Shown here one piece after another: positions 42,072 through 50,678 of a stretch of DNA of 64,000 nucleotides (position 1 is its first letter; every line of letters begins with the position of its first letter). The position numbers and the translations under genes are program-made. The notes below the pieces were generated by a model that was not told the DNA's origin, did no database searches, and saw nothing but the letters and a program-made list of their open reading frames with translations. Source of the stretch: Cellulosimicrobium sp. ES-005 (GTDB lineage Bacteria; Actinomycetota; Actinomycetes; Actinomycetales; Cellulomonadaceae); contig NZ_CP159290.1 of the NCBI RefSeq assembly GCF_040448685.1, forward strand, positions 2,666,001-2,730,000. The letters are read 5' to 3'.

Positions 42072-43772
42072 ATGTCTCGACGTCGAGGTCCCGGTCACGG
42101 TCGGATCGCGTTCGAGCTCGAGGAGGGTTCGCACGCCGCGGACGGGGCTCCTGACGGCGACCCGGCGGGCGCGCCGGCGGGCACCGGCTCCCCGGACGGC
42201 GACACCGGGAGCGCGGACCCTGACGCCGCGCGCGCGACCCGCACCGCACGGCGGCGACGCCGACGGGGAGCCCTCGTCGCGGCCGCAGCGGCCGTGGCCG
42301 TCGTGGGCGGCATGATCGTCGTGGACGCCGTGTCGTCGCGCGGGTCGCTCGAGACGGTGCGGCGTGCGGTCGGCGGCGTCGAGCCCCTCCCGGCCGCACC
42401 GACCGAGCTCTGGACCGTGCCGGCGCAGACGGCGGGGAACCCCGCCACGCTGCCCGGTCTCGTCGTCCTCGTGCGGGACGACGAGGCGGTGGCCCACGAC
42501 CTCGACACCGGCGACGTCCGGTGGACGGTGCCGCTCCCGCCCACCTCGCGGTGCGGCGGCGAGCTCGTGGTCTCCGCGTCGGCCCCGGTGCCCGACGACG
42601 AGCTCGTGTGCGTGACGGACGACGTCCCGTCGCCCCTCGATGCGACGACCGCCCTCACGCCGCTCGGAGACGAGCCGGTCCCCGCCGCCGAGGGCGCGGA
42701 GGTCACCGTGATCGACGCCGAGGGGAACGCCGAGACCCGCACGCTGGACGCGACGCGCGGCTGGTCCGCGCCCGGTCCGGACGGGAGCGTCGCCCGGTTC
42801 CGCCGAGCGGGCGACGCGCCGGACGGTCCGCGCGTCACGGTCGACCCGACGACGGGTGTGCCCTCCGACCTCTCCGCCGGCCGCCCCGCCGTCGTCACGC
42901 TGGAGGACGCGAGGACGGGCCAGGTCCGCTGGGAGCACGAGCTCCCGTTCGTGCCCGAGGAGGGTTCGTGCGCGCCGTACTCCGACACGGAGAGCGTCAC
43001 CTACGCCGACGTCGACGGTGCGACGTTCGTCCTGGGCGCAGGGCTCGTCGTCGTGCAGGGATGCGGGGTCGACGCCTGGTTCACGGCCGACGGGACGCGG
43101 GTCGACGACCCACGGGCGCCCGCCGACGTGCTCTCGCGGCTTCCCGACGGCGCGCTCTCCCGCGCAGTCCCACGGGAATCCGTCGCCGACGGCGCGCCGT
43201 CGCCGGGACCCCCGGTCGTGCTGGAGCCGTCGGGCGAGGTCCGCTGGGAGCCCCCGGGCACGGTGCTCGTCCCGCAGGCCACGGACGGCGCCGCGGGCGG
43301 CCTCGTCCTCTCGCGCGAGGTCACCTCTCTCGTCGCCCGCGACGCGACGGGCGCACGACGCTGGGAGAGCGCCGGGGTGAACGGCGCCGAGTCCGCCTAC
43401 GTCGTCGCGGCCGGCACTGCCGTGGTCCGCCAGGGGATGGGCAACGTCGTCGTGGGCGTCGACGTGGAGACCGGACGCGTGCTCTGGACGCGAACCGCCG
43501 AGGTGCTGGCCCCGCCCGAGCCCGACGACGCCCCGACCCCCGCCCCGATGTCGATGGTCACGCAGGCGTTCACGGACGGGGCGCGGGCGCTGCTCGTCGT
43601 GACGACCTGGTCGGAGGACGGCGAGGACACCGCGCGGCTCGTCGCGCTCGACCTCCGCGACGGTGACGTCGAGTGGCGCGGCGACGCGACGACCGGCTCG
43701 TGGTACGTCGCGGTCCAGGGCCGGCTGCTGCGCGCGGACCGCGGGGACGCGACCGTCACCCGGCTGGGCTGA
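42072..43772 (+). CDS. Membrane-anchored PQQ-repeat beta-propeller protein
   Basis: 566 residues. The cytoplasmic N-terminus (about 1-60) ends in a run of arginines, followed by one membrane span (GALVAAAAAVAVVGGMIVV). The outer part has propeller-type strands such as AVAHDLDTGDVRWTVPL, LEDARTGQVRWEHELPF, VVVGVDVETGRVLWTR and LVALDLRDGDVEWRGD, which are PQQ-like W-motif repeats. Catalytic residues for alcohol dehydrogenase activity are not apparent, so a structural or binding role is likely. The gene looks leaderless and monocistronic. Confidence 0.78.
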   Translation: MSRRRGPGHGRIAFELEEGSHAADGAPDGDPAGAPAGTGSPDGDTGSADPDAARATRTARRRRRRGALVAAAAAVAVVGGMIVVDAVSSRGSLETVRRAVGGVEPLPAAPTELWTVPAQTAGNPATLPGLVVLVRDDEAVAHDLDTGDVRWTVPLPPTSRCGGELVVSASAPVPDDELVCVTDDVPSPLDATTALTPLGDEPVPAAEGAEVTVIDAEGNAETRTLDATRGWSAPGPDGSVARFRRAGDAPDGPRVTVDPTTGVPSDLSAGRPAVVTLEDARTGQVRWEHELPFVPEEGSCAPYSDTESVTYADVDGATFVLGAGLVVVQGCGVDAWFTADGTRVDDPRAPADVLSRLPDGALSRAVPRESVADGAPSPGPPVVLEPSGEVRWEPPGTVLVPQATDGAAGGLVLSREVTSLVARDATGARRWESAGVNGAESAYVVAAGTAVVRQGMGNVVVGVDVETGRVLWTRTAEVLAPPEPDDAPTPAPMSMVTQAFTDGARALLVVTTWSEDGEDTARLVALDLRDGDVEWRGDATTGSWYVAVQGRLLRADRGDATVTRLG

Positions 43773-43790
43773 GCCGGCGGCTCCCGTCGG

Positions 43791-44183
43791 TCAGGTCCCG
43801 CCCGACCTGGCGGGGACGAGCGCGGTGTGGACGCAGCGCCACGCGTCGCCGCGACGGACGAACGTGTCGACCGACCACTCCTCGTCGCGGAACGGCGTCC
43901 CCCGCCACGTGCCCGCGGACACGCCGCGCGCGAGGGTGACCGCGACGTCGTCGTGCACGCTCACCGCGACGAGCTCGGACGACATCTCGGTGTGCACGAG
44001 CTCCCCCGACGCGACGACCGCGAGGAACCCGGCGCGGGGCTGCGCGTTCCCGTCCGTCCCCACGACCACCCAGCCCGGGTCGACGAACGCGTCGATCGCG
44101 GCGGGGTCGTTCGCGACGAGCGAGTCACCCCACGCGCGCAGAAGCGCGGCGAATGCCGTACGGGTCCTCGGGTCCTCCGTCAT
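43791..44183 (-). CDS. NTF2-like (SnoaL/DUF4440-type) protein
   Basis: 130 residues with the cone-shaped NTF2-like pattern: a helical start (FAALLRAWGDSLVANDPAAI), DAFVDPGWVVVGTDG, then long strands ending EEWSVDTFVRRGDAWRCVHT. No catalytic residues are assigned. GGAGGAG precedes the ATG. It follows the AlkD-like gene by 30 bases on the same strand and may share its transcript. Confidence 0.78.
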   Translation of the reverse strand: MTEDPRTRTAFAALLRAWGDSLVANDPAAIDAFVDPGWVVVGTDGNAQPRAGFLAVVASGELVHTEMSSELVAVSVHDDVAVTLARGVSAGTWRGTPFRDEEWSVDTFVRRGDAWRCVHTALVPARSGGT

Positions 44184-44213
44184 GACGTCGCTCCTCCGCT
44201 CGTCCGGGCCAGG

Positions 44214-44909
44214 TCAGCGTGCGAGCCACTCCTTGCGCTCCGCGGGCGGCAGCTTCTCCACCGCGGCCCGCAGCACGTCGCGCGGCATGGTCGCGGCGTG
44301 GTCCTCGAGGAACGTCCGCAGCCGCTCGGGCTCGACGTCGCCCGCGTGGCGCAGCATCCACCCGACGCCCTTCTGCACGTAGGGCTCGGGGTCGTCGACG
44401 AGGACCTCGGAGAGCCGGAACGTGTCGTCGACCTGGCCGCGCCGCAGGAAGGCGGCCGTCGCGACGATCGCGGAGCGCCGGCGCGGCCAGTCCGGCGCGC
44501 GGGCGAGGTCGTCGAGGACGTCCCGTGGCCGGTCGAGGAGCCACGACCCGAGCACCTGGTAGGCGGTGAGGTCGACGAGGTCCCACGTGTCGATCCGGTC
44601 GTGGCGGCGCAGGAAGAGCTCGACGAGCTCCGCGTGCCGCTCGACGGTGACGCGCCGGGCCGTCGCGGCCTTGCCCATGATCGAGCAGCCGCCGGCCCGC
44701 ACCTCGTGCACGCGGTCCTCGAGGAGCAGCTCGATCTGGTCCACCGGCAGGTCGAGCGCACCCTTCGCGAGCGTGAACACGTCGCCCATGCGCACCCCGG
44801 CGAGCGTGTCGTCGCCCGGGAAGTGCCGCGCGTAGGCGCGGCGCTGGGCCGCGGTCGCGCGCGCGAGCAGGTCGGCGCGGAAGTCGGTCGCCGTGGTGTA
44901 CGGCGGCAT
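44214..44909 (-). CDS. DNA alkylation repair protein (AlkD-like, HEAT repeats)
   Basis: 231 residues of helical HEAT-like repeats. Features of the family are MGDVFTLAKGA near residue 45, IDTWDLVDLTAYQVLGSWL, the W-x-R-R-x-x-V/A strip in DWPRRRSAIVATAAFLR and YVQKGVGWMLRHAG. AlkD proteins excise N3- and N7-alkylated bases. It is transcribed leftwards, upstream of the NTF2-like gene. Confidence 0.85.
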   Translation of the reverse strand: MPPYTTATDFRADLLARATAAQRRAYARHFPGDDTLAGVRMGDVFTLAKGALDLPVDQIELLLEDRVHEVRAGGCSIMGKAATARRVTVERHAELVELFLRRHDRIDTWDLVDLTAYQVLGSWLLDRPRDVLDDLARAPDWPRRRSAIVATAAFLRRGQVDDTFRLSEVLVDDPEPYVQKGVGWMLRHAGDVEPERLRTFLEDHAATMPRDVLRAAVEKLPPAERKEWLAR

Positions 44910-44979
44910 CGTCCTTCTCCTCTCGTGCGGGCGGTCGCCCGCGGTCCGTGCGGTCCGCGCCGCGGCGCGGTCCGTGCGC

Positions 44980-45765
44980 TCAGCGCGGCGCCATGCGGAT
45001 CGCGCCGTCGAGGCGCACCACCTCGCCGTTGAGCATCGGGTTCTCGACGATCGCGCGCACCAGGTGCGCGTACTCCTCCGGCCGCCCGAGCCGACTCGGG
45101 TGCGGCACCTGCGCGCCGAGCGACTCCTGCGCCGCCTCGGGGAGCGACGCCATCATGGGGGTGCGGAAGATGCCCGGTGCGATGGTCATCACCCGGATCC
45201 GGTGCTGCGCGAGGTCGCGCGCGAGCGGCAGCGTGAGGCCCGCGACGCCCGCCTTGGAGGCCGCGTAGGCGGCCTGCCCGACCTGCCCGTCGAACGCCGC
45301 GACCGACGCCGTCTGCACGACGACGCCGCGCTCCTCCCCGTCCGGACCGGGGCCGTCAGGCCCCAGGGGGTCGAGGGCGAGCATGCGCTCGGCCACGAGG
45401 CGGACGACGTTGAACGTCCCGACGAGGTTGACGTCCACGACGCGCCGGAAGGCGTCCAGGGCGTGCACGCCGGACTTCCCGAGCACGCGCTGCGCGAGCA
45501 CGATCCCGGCGCAGCTCACGACGACGCGCGCCCCGCCCAGGTCGTCCGCGGCGTCCAGCGCCCGCGCCACGTCGTCCTCGCTCGTCACGTCCGTGGGGAC
45601 GAACCGCGCCGCGTCGCCCAGCGCCCCGGCGACCGCGACGCCGTCGGACGACGCGAGGTCCGCGAGGACCACCCGCGCCCCTGCCGCGACCAGGCCCTCC
45701 GCCGTCGCGCGCCCGAGGCCCGAGGCCCCTCCGGTCACCAGGGCGACCGTGCCCTCGATCCGCAT
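44980..45765 (-). CDS. Short-chain dehydrogenase (3-hydroxyacyl-CoA dehydrogenase type)
   Basis: 261 residues. It has the NAD-binding [15 protein letters not shown], a second-strand ADLASSDG that favours NAD, SCAGI, the catalytic Ser region [16 protein letters not shown] and YAASKAG with Tyr and Lys. The sequence order and the [13 protein letters not shown] stretch resemble HSD17B10/type II 3-hydroxyacyl-CoA dehydrogenases. GGAGGG precedes the ATG. It is probably a fatty-acid or branched-chain oxidation enzyme; neighbours give no pathway. Confidence 0.85.
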   Translation of the reverse strand: MRIEGTVALVTGGASGLGRATAEGLVAAGARVVLADLASSDGVAVAGALGDAARFVPTDVTSEDDVARALDAADDLGGARVVVSCAGIVLAQRVLGKSGVHALDAFRRVVDVNLVGTFNVVRLVAERMLALDPLGPDGPGPDGEERGVVVQTASVAAFDGQVGQAAYAASKAGVAGLTLPLARDLAQHRIRVMTIAPGIFRTPMMASLPEAAQESLGAQVPHPSRLGRPEEYAHLVRAIVENPMLNGEVVRLDGAIRMAPR

Positions 45766-45838
45766 GTCTCACCCTCCGTCACCTGCGCGGGCGTCGTCGC
45801 CCGCCCCGCTGACCGTACCCAGGTCGACCCGCGGGTCG

Positions 45839-45867
45839 CGAGATCGACCCACCGAGGGTCGATCTCG
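45839..45867. terminator. Hairpin terminator between two leftward genes
   Basis: CGAGATCGACC pairs with GGTCGATCTCG (perfect, seven-base loop). It ends transcription from the 45906-46472 gene before the SDR gene. Confidence 0.72.
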
Positions 45868-45905
45868 GACGCTCGGGCCGATCTCGTCGGCACCGGTCGA
45901 GGCTG

Positions 45906-46472
45906 TCAGTGCGACGGCATCTCCAGGCACCCGCCGTCGGCGATCGGCCCGCCGGAGTCGAGCGTCACGGCGTCGGGCGCGACCGCCCCGTACACGCAGC
46001 CACCGGGGACCGCGACCCCGACGCCGACGACCGGGACGACGTCGCCGAACGCGTTCCTGTCCACGACCTGCACGTTCTCGAACCCCGCCGCGACGAGCGC
46101 GGCCGAGACCTCGTCGCCGTCGACGGCCGACCCGTCGGCGACCGGGTCGAGCGCGGCCTGGACGGCGGGCATCGCGAGCGCCGCCTCGGCGTCGCCCTCG
46201 GGCGTGCCCGTCCGCTGCCGGTACGCCTCGTTGGACGCGTCGAGCCCGGCCTCCTGCCCGACGGCGGTCGCGTCGTCGGCCGTCACGGTGGCCTCGGGCT
46301 GGGACGAGTCGTACGACCCGGCCCACTGCTTCATGGTGACCCCCACGAACACGGAGTACCCCACGACGCCCACGCACGCGAAGATCACGAGCCCCACGAC
46401 CACGCCGACGACGGCGCTCCCGAGGCGCGACGTGCCGTCCGTGCGGGAGTCGTCCAGGTCGGGCGTGGTCAT
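45906..46472 (-). CDS. Single-span membrane protein, unknown function
   Basis: 188 residues. A short cytoplasmic N-terminus is followed by one membrane span (VVGVVVGLVIFACVGVVGYS) and an acidic outer domain. The domain contains ALAMPAVQAALDPVADGS, AALVAAGFENVQVVDRN and a Cys pair (VPGGCVYGAV, ADGGCLEM) likely joined by a disulfide. CAGACT lies six bases before the ATG, which may be a weak leaderless -10. No family is assigned. Confidence 0.72.
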   Translation of the reverse strand: MTTPDLDDSRTDGTSRLGSAVVGVVVGLVIFACVGVVGYSVFVGVTMKQWAGSYDSSQPEATVTADDATAVGQEAGLDASNEAYRQRTGTPEGDAEAALAMPAVQAALDPVADGSAVDGDEVSAALVAAGFENVQVVDRNAFGDVVPVVGVGVAVPGGCVYGAVAPDAVTLDSGGPIADGGCLEMPSH

Positions 46473-46524
46473 GTCGCGAGTCTGACGGGCCCGGTGGTGG
46501 ACGGCGACCGCGGGCGCGACCTCG

Positions 46525-46548
46525 GCCCGAGATCTTCACATCTCGGGC
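46525..46548. other. Nine-base palindrome before the glutathione peroxidase gene
   Basis: GCCCGAGAT / ATCTCGGGC with a six-base loop CTTCAC, 60 bases before the ATG at 46608. It could be an operator for an oxidative-stress regulator or a small terminator. Confidence 0.4.
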
Positions 46549-46607
46549 GCCGCCGGGTGCAGGATGGGAGACGACCCGTCTCCGCCCGACCGTCAGGAGC
46601 GCCCCGC

Positions 46608-47090
46608 ATGAGCCTGTACGACATCCCGTTCGACGCCATGGACGGGACGACGCGCACCCTGCGCGAGCACGCGGACGACGTCGTGCTCGTCGTGAACGTC
46701 GCGTCGCGGTGCGGCCTCGCGCCGCAGTACGCGACGCTCGAGGCGATGCACGAGAAGTACCGCGACCGCGGGTTCACCGTCATCGGGTTCCCGAGCAACC
46801 AGTTCCTCCAGGAGCTCGGCACCAACGAGGCGATCCAGGAGTTCTGCTCGCTGACGTACGGCGTGACGTTCCCCGTGGTCGACCGCGTGCGCGTCAACGG
46901 GCGGCACGCGCACCCGCTCTACCAGGAGCTCAAGAAGGCGCCGGACGCCGAGGGGAAGGCCGGCCGGGTCACGTGGAACTTCGAGAAGTTCGTGGTCCTC
47001 CCCGGCGGCGAGGTGCACCGCTTCCGCCCCCGTACCCTCCCCGACGACCCGGCCATCGTCGACCTCGTCGAGGCGCACCTGCCGCGCTGA
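46608..47090 (+). CDS. Glutathione peroxidase-family thiol peroxidase
   Basis: 160 residues. The peroxidatic Cys is in NVASRCGLAPQY, the Gln in FPSNQFLQELG and the Trp in VTWNFEKF. The usual FPCNQF Cys is replaced by Ser. No selenocysteine codon is present. Bacterial members reduce lipid and organic peroxides with thioredoxin-like partners more often than glutathione. CAGGAG lies before the ATG; a palindrome (46525) is upstream. Confidence 0.9.
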   Translation: MSLYDIPFDAMDGTTRTLREHADDVVLVVNVASRCGLAPQYATLEAMHEKYRDRGFTVIGFPSNQFLQELGTNEAIQEFCSLTYGVTFPVVDRVRVNGRHAHPLYQELKKAPDAEGKAGRVTWNFEKFVVLPGGEVHRFRPRTLPDDPAIVDLVEAHLPR

Positions 47091-47116
47091 GCGCACGCCA
47101 CCTCGCGTAGCGGGCG

Positions 47117-47764
47117 TCAGCGCACGACGAGCGCGGGGTGCCGCGCGTCGTCGACCCGCACGACGACGTCGGCCGCCTCCGCAGGCCGGACCTCCCGCTC
47201 GTAGCGCGCGTACGCGTCGAGAGTCCACGCGTCCGCGGGCGCGGTGCGGCGCGCGAGGGTCGCGTCGCGCAGCGCGAGGTGCACGGAGAGGTCCACCGCG
47301 AGCCCACGGCCGAGGGACAGCGCGCCGTCGAGCACGACGACGAGCCCCGGCTCCGCGGCGACGGGCGCCGCCCGCGTGGACCGGCTCGTCGCCGGGTCGC
47401 GCAGGCTCGGCAGGTAGCGACCCGTCCCGCCCGGGCCGACGGCGTCGAGCACCTCGCGGTTGAGGCCCGCCACGTCGATCCACTCGTCGAGCAGCGCGTC
47501 CGGGTCCTCGCGACCGCGCTCGAGCCGCAGCGACGCGGGGCGCCAGAAGTCCTCCACGCGGACCCGCGCGACGGGTCGGCCCGCCGCGCGCAGCGGGGCG
47601 ACGAGCCGGTCCGCGAGCGCCTCGGGGTGCGTCGACGGGTGGCCGTCGACGAGGAGCCGCACCGCGCCGTCGGGCACCGTCGCCCGGTCGCGGCGCCGGA
47701 ACCCGAGGACGCGGTCCACGACCCGGTCCACGAGCACGTCCTCGGTCACCGGTTCGACGCGCAC
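47117..47764 (-). CDS. Uridine-kinase-like protein with degenerate P-loop
   Basis: 215 residues arranged like the uridine kinase/nucleoside kinase fold: the first strand VRLLVDGHPSTHPEALADRL stands where the Walker A should be, then RVRVEDFWRPASLRLERG, a lid region RYLPSLRDPATSRS and VVVLDGALSLGRGL. The G-x-x-x-x-G-K-[ST] of a working P-loop is absent, so phosphate transfer is doubtful. The start is a GTG at 47764. It may be a non-catalytic relative common in Actinobacteria. Confidence 0.65.
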   Translation of the reverse strand: MRVEPVTEDVLVDRVVDRVLGFRRRDRATVPDGAVRLLVDGHPSTHPEALADRLVAPLRAAGRPVARVRVEDFWRPASLRLERGREDPDALLDEWIDVAGLNREVLDAVGPGGTGRYLPSLRDPATSRSTRAAPVAAEPGLVVVLDGALSLGRGLAVDLSVHLALRDATLARRTAPADAWTLDAYARYEREVRPAEAADVVVRVDDARHPALVVR

Positions 47765-47823
47765 CGCGTCAGGATGCCAGATCGTGCGGCAGCGTCTCCG
47801 GGACGCCGGGCAGGTCCGGCTCC

Positions 47824-47829
47824 TAGGGT
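47824..47829 (+). promoter_or_regulatory. -10 element TAGGGT of a leaderless transcript
   Basis: TAGGGT, then six bases, then the ATG at 47836. Confidence 0.55.
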
Positions 47830-47835
47830 GGACGC

Positions 47836-48195
47836 ATGCTGCGCACCGTCGCCCTCAACTACCCCGCTCCCCTTCCCGTCGGGCACACGGTGGAGGTCAC
47901 CGAGTTCGCCGACACCCGCCCCGAGCGCAAGCGCCGGGGCTTCAGCCAGTCCGAGGCGTTCGCGCACCCGGTCGTCGTCGACCTCGACACCGGCATCCGG
48001 TACATGAACCACGTCCACGCGTCCCCGCACGGCAACGGGGGCAACAGCTTCACGGCCAACCGCTACCCCCTCGAGCCGCGCGCGGACCTCGAGGTCGCGG
48101 CGCGGTGGAAGGGCCGGGTCACGGCGTGCACGATCGTCATGGTCGAGGGCCTGGAGAACCCCCACACGACCCTGCAGGTCGAGACGGACGCATGA
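47836..48195 (+). CDS. Hypothetical protein
   Basis: 119 residues, soluble, mainly beta by pattern (LRTVALNYPAPLPVGHTVEV). A central His/Asn-rich stretch is YMNHVHASPHGNGGNSF. No family is recognised. It appears leaderless, and its stop overlaps the MFS start by four bases (ATGA), so the two are translationally coupled and probably act together. Confidence 0.68.
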   Translation: MLRTVALNYPAPLPVGHTVEVTEFADTRPERKRRGFSQSEAFAHPVVVDLDTGIRYMNHVHASPHGNGGNSFTANRYPLEPRADLEVAARWKGRVTACTIVMVEGLENPHTTLQVETDA

Positions 48196-49481
48196 CCGCA
48201 CCCTTCCGGCCGGGCACGGTGCGCGAGGCCGCGGGCGGCATCGTCGCCCTGGGCCTCGCGACGTTCGTGGCGATCACGACCGAGCTCGTGCCCGTCGGGC
48301 TGCTGCCGCTCCTCAGCGCGGACCTGGACGTCACCGAGTCCGTCGCAGGCCTGCTCGTCACGGCGTACGCGGTCATGGTCGCGGCGCTCGCCGTGCCGCT
48401 GACGCTCGGCACCGCCCGGCTCCCGCGCAAGGGACTGCTGCTGACGACGCTCGTGCTCTACACGGTGAGCAACGTGCTCGTCGCCGTCGCGCCGACGTTC
48501 GCCGTCGTCGCGGCGGCGCGAGCCCTGGGCGGCGCGTCGCACGCGGTGTTCTTCTCGGTGAGCATCGGGTACGCGTCGCGGCTCGTGCTGCCGCACCTCA
48601 CGGGGCGCGCGCTCTCGCTCGTCACCACCGGGGCGGCGGTCGGGTTCGTGCTCGGCGTCCCGCTGACGACGACGCTCGGCACCGCGATCGGCTGGCGTCC
48701 CGCGTTCGGCGTCCTCGCGGGCGCGTGCGCACTGGCCACCGTGCTCATCGCGTTCCTGCTGCCGCCCGTGCCGGGAGGCGGCGCTCCGCCGTCGGACGCG
48801 TCGAGCGCGAGCCGACGCTCCGCGCTCGCGGTGGCCACGACCACGAACGCTCTCACGTACCTGGGCCAGTACACGGTCTACACGTTCGTGTCGCTCCTGC
48901 TCCTGGGCGCGGGCCTGCAGGAGTCGGCGCTCGGCCCGGCGCTCCTCGTGCTCGGGGCGCTGGGGCTCGTCGGGACGGCGTTCGCCGCCGCGCGCCTCGA
49001 CCACCGGCCGCGCCGGACGACGGTCGTCACGCTCGTCGCGGTCGTGGCGGGCATGCTCGCGGTCGGGCTCGCGTTCCCCGGGACCGTGGGGGTGCTCGTC
49101 GCGATCGGCGTGTGGAGCGCGGGGTTCGGCGCCGTCGCACCGGTGTTCCAGGCCGCGGCGATCCGCGCGCACGGGGCGTCGCCGGACCTCACGGGAGCGC
49201 TCGTCAACGCGTCGTCGAACGTCGGCATCGGCGGCGGCGCCGCGCTCGGCGCGCTCGTCCTCGCGCGGTCCGGGCTCGACGTCGTCCCGCTCCTCGGGGC
49301 GGGGATCGTCGCCGGCGCGCTCGTCGTGGTCCTCGTCGCGCGGCGCACGTTCCCCGCGCGGCCGACCGCGGCGACGGCGGTGGCGGACGTGTCGACGGCC
49401 GACGCGCCGGTGGCCGACGCGCCGGTAGCGGACGCGCCGGGGCCGGAAATGCCCTCCGACCAGGAGGGCCCGCGTGCCTAG
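48192..49481 (+). CDS. MFS transporter (DHA1 type)
   Basis: 429 residues with 12 spans. The order LATFVAITTELVPVGLLPLL, then VTESVAGLLVTAYAVMVAAL and GFVLGVPLTTTLGTAIGWRPAF recalls drug:H+ antiporters of the AraJ/Bcr-like DHA1 group, including motif C-like G-x-x-x-G-V-P. The C-terminal tail holds repeats of VADAP. The ATG at 48192 overlaps the stop of the upstream gene. The substrate is unknown. Confidence 0.86.
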   Translation: MTAPFRPGTVREAAGGIVALGLATFVAITTELVPVGLLPLLSADLDVTESVAGLLVTAYAVMVAALAVPLTLGTARLPRKGLLLTTLVLYTVSNVLVAVAPTFAVVAAARALGGASHAVFFSVSIGYASRLVLPHLTGRALSLVTTGAAVGFVLGVPLTTTLGTAIGWRPAFGVLAGACALATVLIAFLLPPVPGGGAPPSDASSASRRSALAVATTTNALTYLGQYTVYTFVSLLLLGAGLQESALGPALLVLGALGLVGTAFAAARLDHRPRRTTVVTLVAVVAGMLAVGLAFPGTVGVLVAIGVWSAGFGAVAPVFQAAAIRAHGASPDLTGALVNASSNVGIGGGAALGALVLARSGLDVVPLLGAGIVAGALVVVLVARRTFPARPTAATAVADVSTADAPVADAPVADAPGPEMPSDQEGPRA

Positions 49482-49484
49482 GGT
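49479..49484 (+). promoter_or_regulatory. -10 element TAGGGT sharing the MFS stop codon
   Basis: TAGGGT starts with the TAG stop of the MFS gene and is followed by six bases and the ATG at 49491. Confidence 0.5.
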
Positions 49485-49490
49485 GGCGGG

Positions 49491-49928
49491 ATGACGACGA
49501 CGGTCAGGCAGGTCCAGGTCACGTTCGACTGCGCGCGGCCGGAGCGCGTCGCCCGGTTCTGGTGCGAGGTGCTCGGCTACGTCCCGCCGTCGCCCCCGGA
49601 CGGCTTCGCCACGTGGGACGACGCGAACGCCGCGCTCCCGCCCGAGCAGCGGGACGCGTGGTTCGCGTGCAGCGACCCGGACGGCGTCGGCCCCCGCCTG
49701 TACTTCCAGCGCGTCCCCGAGGGCAAGGTCGTCAAGAACCGGGTGCACCTCGACGTGCGCGTCGGGACCGGGCTCGTCGGCGCCGAGCGCCTCGCGACGC
49801 TGGAGGCCGAGCGCGACCGTCTGGTCGCCCTCGGCGCGACGTGCGTGCGCGTCATGGTCGCGGACGAGGAGAACGAGTCGTGCATCGTCATGCAGGACGT
49901 CGAGGGCAACGAGTTCTGCCTGGACTGA
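49491..49928 (+). CDS. VOC-family protein
   Basis: 145 residues. VTFDCARPERVARFWCEVLGY begins the first VOC module, LYFQRVPEGKVVKNRVHLDV links to the second, and VMQDVEGNEFCLD ends it with the Glu position of the family. This subgroup is common in Actinobacteria without known substrate. It appears leaderless. Confidence 0.83.
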   Translation: MTTTVRQVQVTFDCARPERVARFWCEVLGYVPPSPPDGFATWDDANAALPPEQRDAWFACSDPDGVGPRLYFQRVPEGKVVKNRVHLDVRVGTGLVGAERLATLEAERDRLVALGATCVRVMVADEENESCIVMQDVEGNEFCLD

Positions 49929-49955
49929 CGGCGGGCTCGGCTGCCGCGGCGCGGC

Positions 49956-50636
49956 TCAGCGCAGGAACGGGTCCATGATCGCGGCCACCGCCTCCGCGGC
50001 AGCGTCCGCGTCGGCGTCGGCGATCGCCTCGACCAGCTCGTGGTGGTGCCGGTGGGCCGCGTCCTCGTCCTCGTTCTCCTCGTCGCGCATGTGGACGGCG
50101 AACACGTCGAGCATGCTCGAGTACAGCGTCACGTACAGGGGGTTGTGCGTCGCCTCCACGATCGCGCGGTGCAGGTCGAGGTCCGCGCTCGCGCGCGCGT
50201 CGGGATCGTCGGTCGACCACGCCGCCTCCCGCCGGTCGCGCAGCTCGCGCAGCAGCACGACGTCGGCGTCCGTGCGGCTCGCGGCGGCGAGCGAGGCCGC
50301 GGTGCTGTCCAGGGCGAGGCGCAGCTCGAGGTAGTGGCGGCGCGTGCCTCCGGCGAGCTGACGCTCGAGGGTGCCGGTCAGCTCGGAGCGGGAGATGACG
50401 AAGGTGCCACGCCCCTGCTCGCGGCGCAGCAGGCCCGCGTGCACCAGCGACTGGAGCGCCTCGCGGACCGTGTTCCGCCCGATGCCGAACTCGGCCACCA
50501 GGGCGACCTCGGTCGGGATGCGCTCGCCGACGGGCCAGCGCCCGGAGACCACCTCGTCGCGGAACCGTGCCGCCGCCTGGTCGATGAGTCCTACTCGACG
50601 CAGCGGCTCACGCGTGTCAGACTGCTCAGGATTCAT
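49956..50636 (-). CDS. GntR/FadR-family transcriptional regulator
   Basis: 226 residues. The N-terminal winged HTH is clear: GRWPVGERIPTEVALVAEFG, IGRNTVREALQSLVHAGLL, RREQGRGTFV. The C-terminal helical FCD domain has metal-type residues in DLDLHRAIVEATHN and AHRHHHELVEAI. Such regulators respond to small acids. It is divergent from an MFS permease with only 42 bases between start codons, so it probably represses it and itself. TAGGAT lies six bases before its ATG, suggesting a leaderless mRNA. Confidence 0.9.
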   Translation of the reverse strand: MNPEQSDTREPLRRVGLIDQAAARFRDEVVSGRWPVGERIPTEVALVAEFGIGRNTVREALQSLVHAGLLRREQGRGTFVISRSELTGTLERQLAGGTRRHYLELRLALDSTAASLAAASRTDADVVLLRELRDRREAAWSTDDPDARASADLDLHRAIVEATHNPLYVTLYSSMLDVFAVHMRDEENEDEDAAHRHHHELVEAIADADADAAAEAVAAIMDPFLR

Positions 50637-50642
50637 CCCATG

Positions 50643-50648
50643 ATCCTA
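50643..50648 (-). promoter_or_regulatory. -10 element TAGGAT of the gntR-type gene
   Basis: Read on the minus strand: TAGGAT, six bases, then the ATG at 50636. It lies between the two divergent starts, so the repressor operator must overlap it. Confidence 0.5.
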
Positions 50649-50678
50649 TCGACGGCCGACCTCGCAGCGGAGTTTGAC

